This document shows, piece by piece, positions 24,295 through 32,963 of a DNA stretch of 64,000 bases (its first letter is position 1; each line of letters opens with the position of its first letter). The notes beneath the pieces were generated by a model. The model had not been told where the DNA came from. It saw only the letters and a list, made by a program, of their open reading frames with translations, and searched no databases. Made by a program: the position numbers and the translations under genes. This stretch comes from an uncultured Oscillospiraceae bacterium. GTDB lineage: Bacteria > Bacillota > Clostridia > Oscillospirales > Oscillospiraceae. Where the stretch lies: positions 1 to 64,000 of the forward strand of contig CANQBA010000007.1 in assembly GCA_947589545.1 (NCBI GenBank). The letters are read 5' to 3'.

Positions 24295-24528
24295 CGGACT
24301 CCCTCCCTTCAAACAGTCGTCGCCGAAAAGTTCTCTATGCTCCTATTTTAATACGAAGATACCCTCTTTACAACAAACAAATGGTTACAATTTACAACGA
24401 AAAAAGAAAAAATTGCGGGTGCGTCCCCGCCGCCCGCCTGAATGGGGATCCGGCCCGGTAAAATGCACAAATTATGAAAGTGACAAAGGCATAAAAATTC
24501 ATATTCATATGAAAATGCCTTTCATCCC
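24295..24528. other. Divergent intergenic region
   Basis: Between the leftward membrane protein and the rightward aminotransferase. It is AT-rich at 24335-24420. At about 24488-24519 an imperfect dyad with GGCAT and ATGCC ends precedes the aminotransferase promoter and could be an operator. No gene seen. Confidence 0.4.
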
Positions 24529-24557
24529 TTGCCAAAATGCAGGATTGCGCATATAAT
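24529..24557 (+). promoter_or_regulatory. Promoter of the aminotransferase gene
   Basis: TTGCCA (24529-24534), 17 bp, TATAAT (24552-24557). Confidence 0.8.
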
Positions 24558-24594
24558 GGCTACAAAATCAATAACAAGACAGGGGACACACACC

Positions 24595-25800
24595 ATGAAA
24601 AGCTTATCAACCGCCGCCTCCGCCATCAAACCCTCCGCCACCCTCGCCATCAACGCCCTCAGCCAGGAGCTGAAGGCCCAGGGCGTGGACGTGGTCAGCT
24701 TCGGGGCCGGCGAGACCGATTTTTACACCCCCGACCACATCAAGGCCGCGGGCATCGCCGCCATCGAGGGCAACAAGTCCTACTACACCGCCTCCTCCGG
24801 CGTTGCCCCGCTGAAAAAGGCCATCTGCGGGTATCTGGACAAGACCTTCAGCGTGAAATACGAGAACAAAAATATCTGCGTCACCTCCGGCGCCAAGCAT
24901 GTGCTCTACGTCGTCATGCGCGTGATGCTGAACCCCGGCGACGAGGTGATCCTGCCCGCCCCCTATTGGGTCACCTACGAGGAGGCTATCCGCATGTGCG
25001 GCGCCGTCCCCGTCATCCTCAAGACCGACGAGTCCACCCGTTTCAAGATCAGCCCCCAACAGCTTCAGGACGCCGTCACGGAGAAGACCAAGGCTGTCAT
25101 CCTGACAAACCCCTCCAACCCCACCGGTATGCTCTACTCCGAGGAGGAGCTTCGCGCTCTCGCCAGGGTCATCGTGGACAACGACCTCTACCTCATCGAC
25201 GACGAGATTTACGCCACCTTAGTCTACAACGGCAAATTCGTCTCCGCCGCCGCCATCGACCCAGAGCTCTATGAGCGCACGGTGATCGTCAACGGCGTCT
25301 CCAAGACCTACGCCATGACCGGCTGGCGCATCGGCTTCGCCGCCGGCCCCGCCCAGATCATCAAGCTGATGGACACCTACCTCAGCCACTCCACCGGCAA
25401 CGCCAGCAACATCGCCCAGTACGCCTCCATCGCCGCCTACGAGGGCAGTCAGGAGTGCGTGGAGAAGATGCACGCCGAGTTTGCCAAGCGCCGCGCGTAC
25501 TTTGTCGAACGCGTGGAGGCCATGGATCTGGTGAGCTGCCTGCCCCCCGACGGAGCGTTCTACATCTTCATGAACGTCAGCCGCACCTTCGGCATGACCC
25601 TGTGCGGAGAGAAAATAAACGACTCCTCCGACTTCGCCCAGGCCCTTTTGAAGCACGGCCTGGTGGCCACCGTCCCCGGCGTGGCCTTCGGCTCCACCGA
25701 TCACATCCGCTGGAGCTACGCCACAAGCCTGGAGAACATCAAAAAGGGCCTCGACCGTCTGGAAAAATTCCTCCATAACGAGCCCGCCGCCCAGAACTGA
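24595..25800 (+). CDS. Class I pyridoxal-phosphate aminotransferase (aspartate aminotransferase-like)
   Basis: 401 residues, full length. Fold-type I aminotransferase of the I-gamma/aspartate group. PLP lysine Lys237 in VSKTYAMTGWRIGF; other signatures are FGAGETDFYTPDHIK near the N-terminus, ILTNPSNPTGMLYSEEEL, DDEIYA and the C-terminal substrate arginine in IRWSYATS. It probably moves amino groups between aspartate and 2-oxoglutarate in the cytoplasm. The ATG at 24595 is chosen over an earlier in-frame ATG because the latter lies upstream of the -10 box. Monocistronic, with promoter and terminator. Confidence 0.9.
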   Translation: MKSLSTAASAIKPSATLAINALSQELKAQGVDVVSFGAGETDFYTPDHIKAAGIAAIEGNKSYYTASSGVAPLKKAICGYLDKTFSVKYENKNICVTSGAKHVLYVVMRVMLNPGDEVILPAPYWVTYEEAIRMCGAVPVILKTDESTRFKISPQQLQDAVTEKTKAVILTNPSNPTGMLYSEEELRALARVIVDNDLYLIDDEIYATLVYNGKFVSAAAIDPELYERTVIVNGVSKTYAMTGWRIGFAAGPAQIIKLMDTYLSHSTGNASNIAQYASIAAYEGSQECVEKMHAEFAKRRAYFVERVEAMDLVSCLPPDGAFYIFMNVSRTFGMTLCGEKINDSSDFAQALLKHGLVATVPGVAFGSTDHIRWSYATSLENIKKGLDRLEKFLHNEPAAQN

Positions 25801-25810
25801 GCCCTCCTCC

Positions 25811-25847
25811 CTCCCGCAAGACGAAGCCTTGCGGGAGAGATTTTTTT
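25811..25847 (+). terminator. Terminator of the aminotransferase gene
   Basis: Perfect arms CTCCCGCAAG and CTTGCGGGAG followed by seven T. Confidence 0.92.
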
Positions 25848-25937
25848 ATCTCCACCCATAATAGAAGCGGGACAAAATACGTCTTGAAGGATGAAAGGGC
25901 CTTTTTACAAATCAAATCGACTTAAGGAGGTGCGCGC

Positions 25938-26495
25938 GTGGAGGATACCGAGCTTGTGGAGCTTTTCTGGGCCAGAGACGAGTCCGCCCTGGCGGGTGTG
26001 TCGGAGAAATACGGCGGCCTGTGCCGGCAGCTGGCCCGGCGGCTTCTGGGGAGCGACCGGGACGCGGAGGAGTGCGTCTCCGACGTACTGCTGCGCCTGT
26101 GGGAGTCCATCCCGCCCCAGCGGCCCCTGTCCCTGAAGGCGTATATGCTGAAGATCACCCGCAATCTGACGGTGGATCGCTGGCGCGGGAATACCGCCGC
26201 CTTCCGGGCGGGGGAGCTGACGGCCCTGACACCGGAGCTTGAGGCGTGCCTGCCCGCGTCCCCCAGCGCCGAGGAGGTGTCCGGGGAGCGGCAGACGGCC
26301 GAGGCTGTGGACAGGTGGCTGAAGACCCTGTCCAAGGACGACCGGACGCTGTTCCTCCGGCGCTATTGGTTCGGGGACACGGTGAAGGAGATCGCCCGGA
26401 GCCGCGGCGTCCCCGCCAACCGGCTGACACAGAAGCTGAACCGTCTGCGCGGCGGCCTCCGGCGCGCCCTGGAAAAGGAGGGGATCGTCTTATGA
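25938..26495 (+). CDS. ECF-type sigma-70 factor
   Basis: 185 residues with sigma region 2 (LARRLLGSDRDAEECVSDVL, then MLKITRNLTVDRWR) and region 4 (LSKDDRTLFLRRYWFGDTVKEIARS, with the helix-turn-helix at about residues 145-175). It directs RNA polymerase to alternative promoters. GTG start behind AAGGAGG. The stop overlaps the next gene (ATGA), whose product has the layout of a membrane anti-sigma factor, so the pair is likely a signal-responsive unit. A paralogous pair is at 44932-46532. Confidence 0.92.
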   Translation: MEDTELVELFWARDESALAGVSEKYGGLCRQLARRLLGSDRDAEECVSDVLLRLWESIPPQRPLSLKAYMLKITRNLTVDRWRGNTAAFRAGELTALTPELEACLPASPSAEEVSGERQTAEAVDRWLKTLSKDDRTLFLRRYWFGDTVKEIARSRGVPANRLTQKLNRLRGGLRRALEKEGIVL

Positions 26496-28021
26496 GTGAA
26501 AGATGCGCGAATTTACTGGCCGCCCTGGGCGGCCTGGAGGAGGAACTGATTCTGGAGGCGGCGGAGGATCGGGCGAAAAAGCGCCGCCGTTGGCCCCGCC
26601 GGCTTGTGAAGACCTTGGCCGCCTGCGCCGCGCTGGCGGTGATCGGCGTAGGCGTACTGTACCTGGTTCCCACCGGCGCCCACTCCGGCGGCAGCAACGT
26701 GGGCGGCAAGGGGGACGATCCCCGGAGCTTCCTTCTTTACGAGGGGCCGGTCCTGCCCCTGACCCTCCGGGACGCGCGGGAGGACGTCAGCGCGGAGCGT
26801 TCCGTCAACCTGGACTTCGCCGGCTGGGACACGGAGGGCACGGAGCTGCTGATTCGGGACAGCTACACCCTGAAAAACACCTCCGGCCAGGATCAGACCC
26901 TGCGGGCGCTCTACCCCTTCATCGAGAGATTCTCCGAGGTGAGCCGCCGCCGTCCCACCCTGACTCTGGACGGCGCGGAGCTGGAGACGACGCTCCTGGC
27001 CGGATATTACGCCGGCGGCTATGAGGGCCCCTGGAAGGGGAGCGTCGGCGGGGACGAGAACGAGGGCAGCGTCAACATGAACTACCCCGACTCCTGGGAG
27101 GATTACCGGGATCTGCTGGCCGGCGGGAGCTATTTTGACGCCGCCTTGAGCCCTTACCCCGACTTCACCGGCGTCACAGCCTGGGTCTACGACCTGACGG
27201 ACCCCTGGTATACCCTGGCGGAGGGTCAGGAGGCGGCGCGGCCCGTCCTCCGCATCACTGTCCCTCTGGACTACGCCAGGACAAGGCTTCTGCACACCGG
27301 CGGCTTTTCCGGCTGGAGCTGGGACGACGGCGAGGGGTGGATGCGCTTTCAGTACGACATCCCCGGCGAGACGAAGGGTTCTTACAAGGACGACGGGCAC
27401 AGGACGGTCGTCGCCGTGGGGGAGGAGCCGGGGGACCTTACCATCGAGGGCTTCACTTCCACCGGGGACAGGGCCCAGCCCCTGGAGGCCGGTGCCACGG
27501 TCACAAAGCGGGCGGTGGATCTGGAGGAATATCTGCGCGCCCTGGCGCTGGAGCGGTACGGGGGCTTTGACGGCCAGGACGGCCGGCCGGACTTCGAGAC
27601 GGTCTACGGCCAGTTCAAGCTGTGGCTCGTCACCGACGGGCCCCTGGCGCAAGAGCCGAAGGAGCGGTACCGCGATGGGGATCTGAACTTTGGCGAGGCG
27701 GCCTCCGTGGACCGGGTGCTGTGGCTGGAGGCGGAGATCACCGTTCCGGCGGGGGCCTCCGTCACCCTGACGGCGGAGCTCACAAAGGAGGGCAGCTCCG
27801 ACCCCTTCCGTTCCCGCGGGAGTACCGGCGGGGCGGAGTACGAGCTGGCCACCCGCCTGGGCTCGAACCTGGCATTCACCCACCAATCCGCCACCCTGGA
27901 GGATCGGGGCAAAATCGAGATCGTCCGCCAGAACTTCGGCTTTGACCTGAAAAAAGGCGTCAAAACCGTCCCCCTCACCGGGGAAATCTACTTCCTGGAG
28001 GTCAAAGCGAAGGCCGACTAA
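26492..28021 (+). CDS. Membrane-anchored sensor/anti-sigma-like protein
   Basis: 509 residues. Short cytoplasmic part (about residues 1-45; acidic helix then KKRRRWPRR), one membrane segment (about 46-66), and a large beta-rich outer domain of some 430 residues with no family I can name. The outer domain alternates strand-rich and acidic parts and ends with LTGEIYFLEVKAK. Position right after an ECF sigma gene with a 4-nt overlap supports an anti-sigma role (inference). The cytoplasmic part lacks a ZAS zinc motif. Confidence 0.7.
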   Translation: MSERCANLLAALGGLEEELILEAAEDRAKKRRRWPRRLVKTLAACAALAVIGVGVLYLVPTGAHSGGSNVGGKGDDPRSFLLYEGPVLPLTLRDAREDVSAERSVNLDFAGWDTEGTELLIRDSYTLKNTSGQDQTLRALYPFIERFSEVSRRRPTLTLDGAELETTLLAGYYAGGYEGPWKGSVGGDENEGSVNMNYPDSWEDYRDLLAGGSYFDAALSPYPDFTGVTAWVYDLTDPWYTLAEGQEAARPVLRITVPLDYARTRLLHTGGFSGWSWDDGEGWMRFQYDIPGETKGSYKDDGHRTVVAVGEEPGDLTIEGFTSTGDRAQPLEAGATVTKRAVDLEEYLRALALERYGGFDGQDGRPDFETVYGQFKLWLVTDGPLAQEPKERYRDGDLNFGEAASVDRVLWLEAEITVPAGASVTLTAELTKEGSSDPFRSRGSTGGAEYELATRLGSNLAFTHQSATLEDRGKIEIVRQNFGFDLKKGVKTVPLTGEIYFLEVKAKAD

Positions 28022-28033
28022 AGCCCCATTACA

Positions 28034-28071
28034 GGCCCGCCGCCCATTTGCGCGGCGGGCCGCGTTTTTTT
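28034..28071 (+). terminator. Terminator of the ECF/anti-sigma operon
   Basis: Perfect arms GGCCCGCCGC and GCGGCGGGCC followed by a T-run. Confidence 0.9.
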
Positions 28072-28083
28072 CGATTTTTAGTC

Positions 28084-28111
28084 TTGAATTGCCGGAACGA
28101 TATGGTATAAT
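28084..28111 (+). promoter_or_regulatory. Promoter of the aldolase gene
   Basis: TTGAAT (28084-28089), 16 bp, TATAAT (28106-28111). Confidence 0.75.
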
Positions 28112-28152
28112 GGGAGACGTAGACCCAAATTCTCTACATAGGAGTGATCATT

Positions 28153-29121
28153 ATGCCTTTCGTTACCACCACCGAGATGTTCAAAAAGGCCTATGACGGC
28201 GGATACGCCGTAGGCGCCTTCAACGTCAACAACATGGAGATCGTCCAGGGCATCACCGAGGCCGCCCGGGAACAGCACGCCCCCCTGATCCTTCAGGTCA
28301 GCAAGGGCGCCCGCGCCTACGCCAACCACACCTACCTTGTGAAGCTGGTGGAGGCCGCCGTCATCGAGTGCCCCGATATCCCCATCGCCCTGCACCTTGA
28401 CCACGGCCCCGACTTTGAGACCTGCAAGTCCTGCATCGACGGCGGCTTCACCTCCGTCATGATCGACGCCAGCTCCAAGCCCTTTGCCGAGAATATCGAG
28501 ATCACCCGCAAGGTGGTGGAGTACGCCCACGACCACGGCGTGGTGGTGGAGGCCGAGCTTGGCTCTCTGGCCGGCGTGGAGGACGAGGTCAACGTCTCCG
28601 CCGAGGATTCCAGCTACACCCGCCCCGAGGAGGTGGAGGAATTCGTCTCCAAGACCGGCTGCGACTCCCTGGCCATCGCCATCGGCACCAGCCACGGTGC
28701 TTACAAGTTCACCGCCGCCCAGTGCACCCGCAACGAGCAGGGCGTCCTGGTGCCCCCTCCGCTGCGGTTCGACATTCTTGAGGAGGTCTCCCGCCGTCTG
28801 CCCGGCTTCCCCATCGTGCTCCACGGCTCCTCCAGCGTGCCCCAGGAATTCGTGAAGATGATCAACGAAAACGGCGGCCGTCTGCCCGACGCCGTGGGTA
28901 TCCCCGAGGAGCAGCTGCGCAAGGCCGCCACCCTCTCCGTGTGCAAGATCAACATCGACTCCGACCTGCGCCTGGCCATGACCGGCTCCATCCGCAAGTA
29001 TTTCGCGGAGCACCCGGATCATTTCGACCCGCGCCAGTATCTGACCCCCGCCCGCGCCAACATCAAGGCCATCGTGACCCACAAGCTCATCGACGTCCTT
29101 GGCTGTGCCGGCAAGGCGTAA
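28153..29121 (+). CDS. fba: Class II fructose-bisphosphate/tagatose-bisphosphate aldolase
   Basis: 322 residues. Zinc-dependent cleavage of fructose 1,6-bisphosphate to dihydroxyacetone phosphate and glyceraldehyde 3-phosphate (or a related ketose bisphosphate). Catalytic Asp83 and zinc ligand His84 are in LHLDHGPDFETC; further landmarks are VEAELGSLAGVEDEV, IGTSHGAYKF, VLHGSSSVPQEF and KINIDSDLRLAMTGSIRK. The ATG at 28153 has GGAGTG at the right distance; the ATG 9 nt upstream does not. Cytoplasmic, glycolysis. The codon bias is the strongest C-ending bias in the window, suggesting high expression. Confidence 0.92.
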   Translation: MPFVTTTEMFKKAYDGGYAVGAFNVNNMEIVQGITEAAREQHAPLILQVSKGARAYANHTYLVKLVEAAVIECPDIPIALHLDHGPDFETCKSCIDGGFTSVMIDASSKPFAENIEITRKVVEYAHDHGVVVEAELGSLAGVEDEVNVSAEDSSYTRPEEVEEFVSKTGCDSLAIAIGTSHGAYKFTAAQCTRNEQGVLVPPPLRFDILEEVSRRLPGFPIVLHGSSSVPQEFVKMINENGGRLPDAVGIPEEQLRKAATLSVCKINIDSDLRLAMTGSIRKYFAEHPDHFDPRQYLTPARANIKAIVTHKLIDVLGCAGKA

Positions 29122-29199
29122 AAAAACCTTTCGCGGCGGCCGCGTCTCCCTTTCCCGGGGGCCGGTCGCCCGCTTCATATTTCCGCAGGTGGTGAGAGA

Positions 29200-31182
29200 G
29201 TGAAAGAGAACGAGCTTGACAGGATCCCGGAGGACGCGGAGGCCTCCCGCCTCACCGTGGACGATATTCTCAAGGAATACCATGCCGAAAACGGGGCTCC
29301 CGCCCCTTCGGAGCCCTTGCCCGCCGCGCCGGAAACGCCGGAGGAACCCCTGGAACCGGAACCCGCCCCGGAGGAACCCGCGCCGTCCCCGGCCGACGAG
29401 AGCAAACGGATTTCCGCCGCCCCGGAGGAATCCACCCCCGAGGAATACGCCCCGGCAGAACCCACCCCGGAGGAGCCTTCCTCCGATTTTCCGGAACCGG
29501 AGACGGAACCGGCGGGGGAGGAGGAACCGGCTTCGGACGAAGACGGCGAGGAGTCCGTACAGGACGATGAAGCGCCGCGCCGGAGCGGCCTCTTCACCGG
29601 CAAGGTCATCCTTACGTTGCTCACAAGCCTGATCGCCGCCGCCCTGGTGGGGATCGCCGTGGCGCCGGACATTCCCGACCCGGCCTGGAGCGTCTTTGTA
29701 CTGGCGGGCCTTGCGGTGGGGTGCGTCCCGCTTCTCGTCTGGACGGCGCTCCATCTGCGGGACAGATCCCGCCACGCCCCGCCCGCGGTCATGCTCCTGG
29801 CGGTGCTGTTGACGGCGGCCGCCCATGAGCTTGTGGCGGCGGCTCTGTGCGCCGTCCTCTTCGACGCCCTTTACGCCGTCGCCCACCGTCTGGCCCACCG
29901 GGAGCTGGAGAAGGTGATGGACAGGCTCTATAAGCGCCTGGACGGCATCGATCCCAGCCGCGAGCGGCGTCTTTCCGCCTGTGTGGACGAGCTGGAAAAC
30001 GGCCGGATCAAGGCGGTGATGGATCTGCGCGGCGTCCGGCCCTTTGTGCTTCTGGCCGCCCTGGTGCTGGCGGCTCTGTGCGTGCTGATCCCGGGCCTTA
30101 TCGACAGCGCCCTCTTTTCCAAATGGCTGGCCCGGGCCGCCGTGATCGTGGCCGCCTGCGCCTGCGGGGGCGAGCTGGCCGCTGTCCTGGCCTACGCCTG
30201 CGCCGTGGACCGGGCCTATGCCGCCGGCGCGTGGCCGGCGGGCCTGGGGACGGTCAGCGCCTGCGCCGACGTCACCAGCGTCATCTTCAACAAGGCCGGC
30301 GCCCTCACCGACGGCGAGTACCGCATCACCAACATCGACCCCGTCCGCATCACCGAGGGACAGCTCCTCTATCTGGCCGTCCAGGCGGGGGCCTACTCCG
30401 AGCACCCCCTGAACCGGGTGATCCGCCGGGAGTCCGGGATCCTGCCTGAGCGTTCCCGCATCGACCGTCAGCGGGTGGAGATCGGCTACGGCAGCTTGGT
30501 GCGCCTGGACGACGGCACCATCGTGGGTATCGGCAACATCGACTTCATGGAAAAATTAGGCGTTCAGGGGAACCTCTTTGTCCCCGGCGGCACCTGTGTT
30601 TTCGTCTGCGTGGACAAGGTCTGCGTGGGCCGGATCGACTTTGCCGACGCCGTCAGGCCCGACGCGGTGAACATCGCCCGGGAGCTGCGCAAGGCGGGGG
30701 TGGACAACGTGGCCATGATGACCGGGGACAACGCCCTGGCCTCCACCAACGTGGCCCGGAGGCTTGATATCTCCGAGGTCTATTCCGACTGCCGGCCCGC
30801 CGACAAGGCGGAGCGGCTCCAGTACATCCAGAATACCCAGGATCGGAAGGACCGGGCCGCTTTCGTCACCCGCGCCGGAAATGAGCGGGAGCTTCTGGAG
30901 CTGGCCAACATCAGCGTCACTCTGGGGGTGGGGGACGACTCCACCGCCAACTACCCCGACATCATCCTCTCCGACGGCCTCCTGACGCCCCTGCCGCGCC
31001 TTTTATGGGACGCGCGGCTGGTGCGGCGGAGCATTACCTCCGGCGTCCTTGTGAGTCTGGCCGTCCAGATCCTGACGGCGCTTTTTGGCGTCCTGGGCGT
31101 GCTCCCCGTGTGGGGCGCCGCCGTCCTCATGCCGGCGCTGTATGCCTACCTGATTTTCCGGGCCAGGAAGATCGCCGGCTAA
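29200..31182 (+). CDS. Degenerate P-type ATPase-like membrane protein (pseudoenzyme)
   Basis: 660 residues. A Pro/Glu-rich acidic N-terminus (about residues 25-128) is followed by membrane segments (about 131-215 and 275-335), a HAD-like cytoplasmic region (about 355-610) and two C-terminal membrane segments (about 617-650). The layout is that of P1-type ATPases, but the phosphorylation motif DKTGT reads NKAGA with Asn364. The GDGxND motif reads RAGNE, the metal CPC motif is ACACGG, and the actuator domain with TGES is missing. Only MTGDN (residues 507-511) is kept. It cannot form the usual phospho-aspartate, so a regulatory or structural role is likely (inference). GTG start. Confidence 0.75.
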   Translation: MKENELDRIPEDAEASRLTVDDILKEYHAENGAPAPSEPLPAAPETPEEPLEPEPAPEEPAPSPADESKRISAAPEESTPEEYAPAEPTPEEPSSDFPEPETEPAGEEEPASDEDGEESVQDDEAPRRSGLFTGKVILTLLTSLIAAALVGIAVAPDIPDPAWSVFVLAGLAVGCVPLLVWTALHLRDRSRHAPPAVMLLAVLLTAAAHELVAAALCAVLFDALYAVAHRLAHRELEKVMDRLYKRLDGIDPSRERRLSACVDELENGRIKAVMDLRGVRPFVLLAALVLAALCVLIPGLIDSALFSKWLARAAVIVAACACGGELAAVLAYACAVDRAYAAGAWPAGLGTVSACADVTSVIFNKAGALTDGEYRITNIDPVRITEGQLLYLAVQAGAYSEHPLNRVIRRESGILPERSRIDRQRVEIGYGSLVRLDDGTIVGIGNIDFMEKLGVQGNLFVPGGTCVFVCVDKVCVGRIDFADAVRPDAVNIARELRKAGVDNVAMMTGDNALASTNVARRLDISEVYSDCRPADKAERLQYIQNTQDRKDRAAFVTRAGNERELLELANISVTLGVGDDSTANYPDIILSDGLLTPLPRLLWDARLVRRSITSGVLVSLAVQILTALFGVLGVLPVWGAAVLMPALYAYLIFRARKIAG

Positions 31183-31198
31183 GCCAAAATTCCATTCG

Positions 31199-31232
31199 AG
31201 CGGGAAACTTTTTCTTGTTTCCCGCTTTTTTC
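31199..31232 (+). terminator. Terminator of the P-type ATPase-like gene
   Basis: Perfect arms AGCGGGAAAC and GTTTCCCGCT followed by six T. Confidence 0.9.
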
Positions 31233-31234
31233 TC

Positions 31235-31288
31235 TTGACAATCTCGATAATCGAGATTATACTGTACCATAGAAACTCGAATATCGAG
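31235..31288 (+). promoter_or_regulatory. Promoter with two PadR-type operators
   Basis: TTGACA (31235-31240), 17 bp, TATACT (31258-31263). Two copies of CTCGA-N3-TCGAG lie at 31243-31255, between the -35 and -10 boxes, and at 31276-31288, just downstream of the start site. Centres are 33 bp apart, about three helical turns, so both dimers would sit on one face of the DNA. The following gene encodes a PadR protein; autorepression is the natural reading. Confidence 0.8.
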
Positions 31289-31306
31289 AATAGGGGAGGC
31301 GAGTAC

Positions 31307-31630
31307 GTGCCGCGGGCGAAATTTCAGACCATGACCGAGCAGATGTTCTATACGCTTCTGTGCCTGAAGTCCGAGTGCTGTGGGATGGATATCCTGGACC
31401 GCGTGCCGGAGATGACCGGCGGGACCGTCAACGTGGGCTCCGGGACGCTCTACACGCTCCTGGAGCAGTTTTGCGCGGTGGGCTGGATCCGGGAGACCCG
31501 GGTGGAGGGCCGCCGCCGCAGCTATATCCTGACGGAGGCCGGCCGGGAGGCCCTGGCGCGGGAATACCGGCGTATCCAAGCCCAGGCGGAGGACTACCGG
31601 CGCATTTTCGGAGAGGAGGATCAGAAATGA
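31307..31630 (+). CDS. PadR-family transcriptional repressor
   Basis: 107 residues. Winged helix typical of the short PadR branch: TEQMFYTLLCLKSECCGMDIL, VGSGTLYTLLEQFCAVGWI, then the wing RVEGRRRSYILTEAG. GTG start at 31307 behind AGGGGAGG. The stop overlaps the start of the DUF2812 gene (ATGA). PadR genes next to DUF2812 genes are a recurrent pair in Firmicutes, where the regulator controls the membrane protein. Confidence 0.92.
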   Translation: MPRAKFQTMTEQMFYTLLCLKSECCGMDILDRVPEMTGGTVNVGSGTLYTLLEQFCAVGWIRETRVEGRRRSYILTEAGREALAREYRRIQAQAEDYRRIFGEEDQK

Positions 31631-32961
31631 GAGACAAAAAACGCCAGATCTTGCCCTATTCCCTTTACGACTACGACGCCTACGCCCGCCATTTCGCCAA
31701 AATGGCCCGGCGCGGCTGGATGGTGGAGGGGACGGCCCCCTTTACCTGGGCCTACCACAGATGCGAACCCAGGGAGCTGACCTTCGCCGTGTCCTACTTC
31801 GCCCGGGCGTCCATGTTCGACACGGAACCGGGGGAGGAGCAGAGCGAGTTTATCGCCTTCTGCCGGCGTACCGGCTGGCAGTTGGCCGCCACCAACGCCC
31901 AGATGCAGGTCTTCTACAACGAGCGCCATGACCCGGTGCCCATCGAGACGGACCCGGCGCTGGAGGTGGAGACGATCCACAGGGCGGCCAAGCGGATGTA
32001 TCTGCCGCTGATCTGGATCATCCTGGGCCTGGGGATCCTGGAGATCCTGACCGACCGGCATCTGGATCCCGCCGCGTTCCCCCTGACGTTCCTCTCCCAC
32101 GGGAGCACGCTTTTCAGTCTCGCGACCAATCTCCTGCTGCTGGTGTATTCCGCCGTGGAGCTGGGAGCCTACTTCCTCTGGCTCCGCCGTGCCCGGAGAG
32201 CGGCGCGGGAGACGGGGACGATGATCCCCTCGGCGGGCCACCGGCGCTTCAACGTGGCGGTGCTGGTGCTGACGGCGGTTTTGCTGGTCTCCTCACTGGT
32301 CACGTCAGTCCTCTACAGGGAGCTGCTGTACGGCTTCGTGGTGTTGCTGATGCTGGCGATGATGGCCGTGGCGATCGCCATCTCCTGGCAGGTTCAAAAG
32401 CTTATGAAGCGCCGCCGTGCCTCCAGAATCGCCACCATGCTGGCCACCTACGGAACCGCCGTGGCCCTTTCCCTGGTGATATTGACCACAGTGGTGTTTA
32501 TCGCCGTGGGCAGCTTTTCGGAGGGCTTTTTGCGGGAGAGAGCGGAGGATCTGCCCCTGACCTTCACGGATCTTTATGAGGGAACCGACTACCAGGAGTC
32601 CGTCCACCGGGACGGAAGCCCGCTTCTCACAAGTCTGTCTGTCGTTCAATTTGAGTGGGCCGGGGACAGCCTCGACTACACCCTCTACGAGGTGCAGATC
32701 CCGTCCCTGGCCGATCCCATCCGGAATCTCATCCTGCGTGACCTGGAAACTGACGGCACAGTAAACGGCGAGCATTACCTGAATGCCGACCCATCCCCCT
32801 GGCACGCCGACCGCGCCTTCCAACAAGATTGGCAGGGCGAGCCTCTGAGCGACTGGCTCCTCTTCTACCCCGGACGGATCCTGTTCTTTGACCTAAACAG
32901 GGAACCCACCCCGGAGCTAATGGATACCGTCGCCGCCAAACTCGGCGGGAAAGGAGACTGA
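31627..32961 (+). CDS. DUF2812 membrane protein
   Basis: 444 residues. The N-terminal DUF2812 domain (about residues 10-125) has the family pattern YDYDAYARHFAKMARRGWMVEG followed by the FAVSYFARASMFD strand. Four membrane segments follow (about 120-260), then a C-terminal outer domain of some 150 residues. The function is not known for the family. Its link with PadR suggests a stress-induced envelope role. Start overlaps the PadR stop; the next gene, a shorter paralogue, begins 2 nt after its stop. Confidence 0.85.
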   Translation: MRDKKRQILPYSLYDYDAYARHFAKMARRGWMVEGTAPFTWAYHRCEPRELTFAVSYFARASMFDTEPGEEQSEFIAFCRRTGWQLAATNAQMQVFYNERHDPVPIETDPALEVETIHRAAKRMYLPLIWIILGLGILEILTDRHLDPAAFPLTFLSHGSTLFSLATNLLLLVYSAVELGAYFLWLRRARRAARETGTMIPSAGHRRFNVAVLVLTAVLLVSSLVTSVLYRELLYGFVVLLMLAMMAVAIAISWQVQKLMKRRRASRIATMLATYGTAVALSLVILTTVVFIAVGSFSEGFLRERAEDLPLTFTDLYEGTDYQESVHRDGSPLLTSLSVVQFEWAGDSLDYTLYEVQIPSLADPIRNLILRDLETDGTVNGEHYLNADPSPWHADRAFQQDWQGEPLSDWLLFYPGRILFFDLNREPTPELMDTVAAKLGGKGD

Positions 32962-32963
32962 CC

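Noticed and set aside
28078-30405. 775-codon open frame on the minus strand
   Set aside because: It lies opposite the aldolase and P-type ATPase-like genes. It is an effect of strong G/C-ending codon bias, with no domain, ribosome site or sensible composition (His/Gly/Arg runs).
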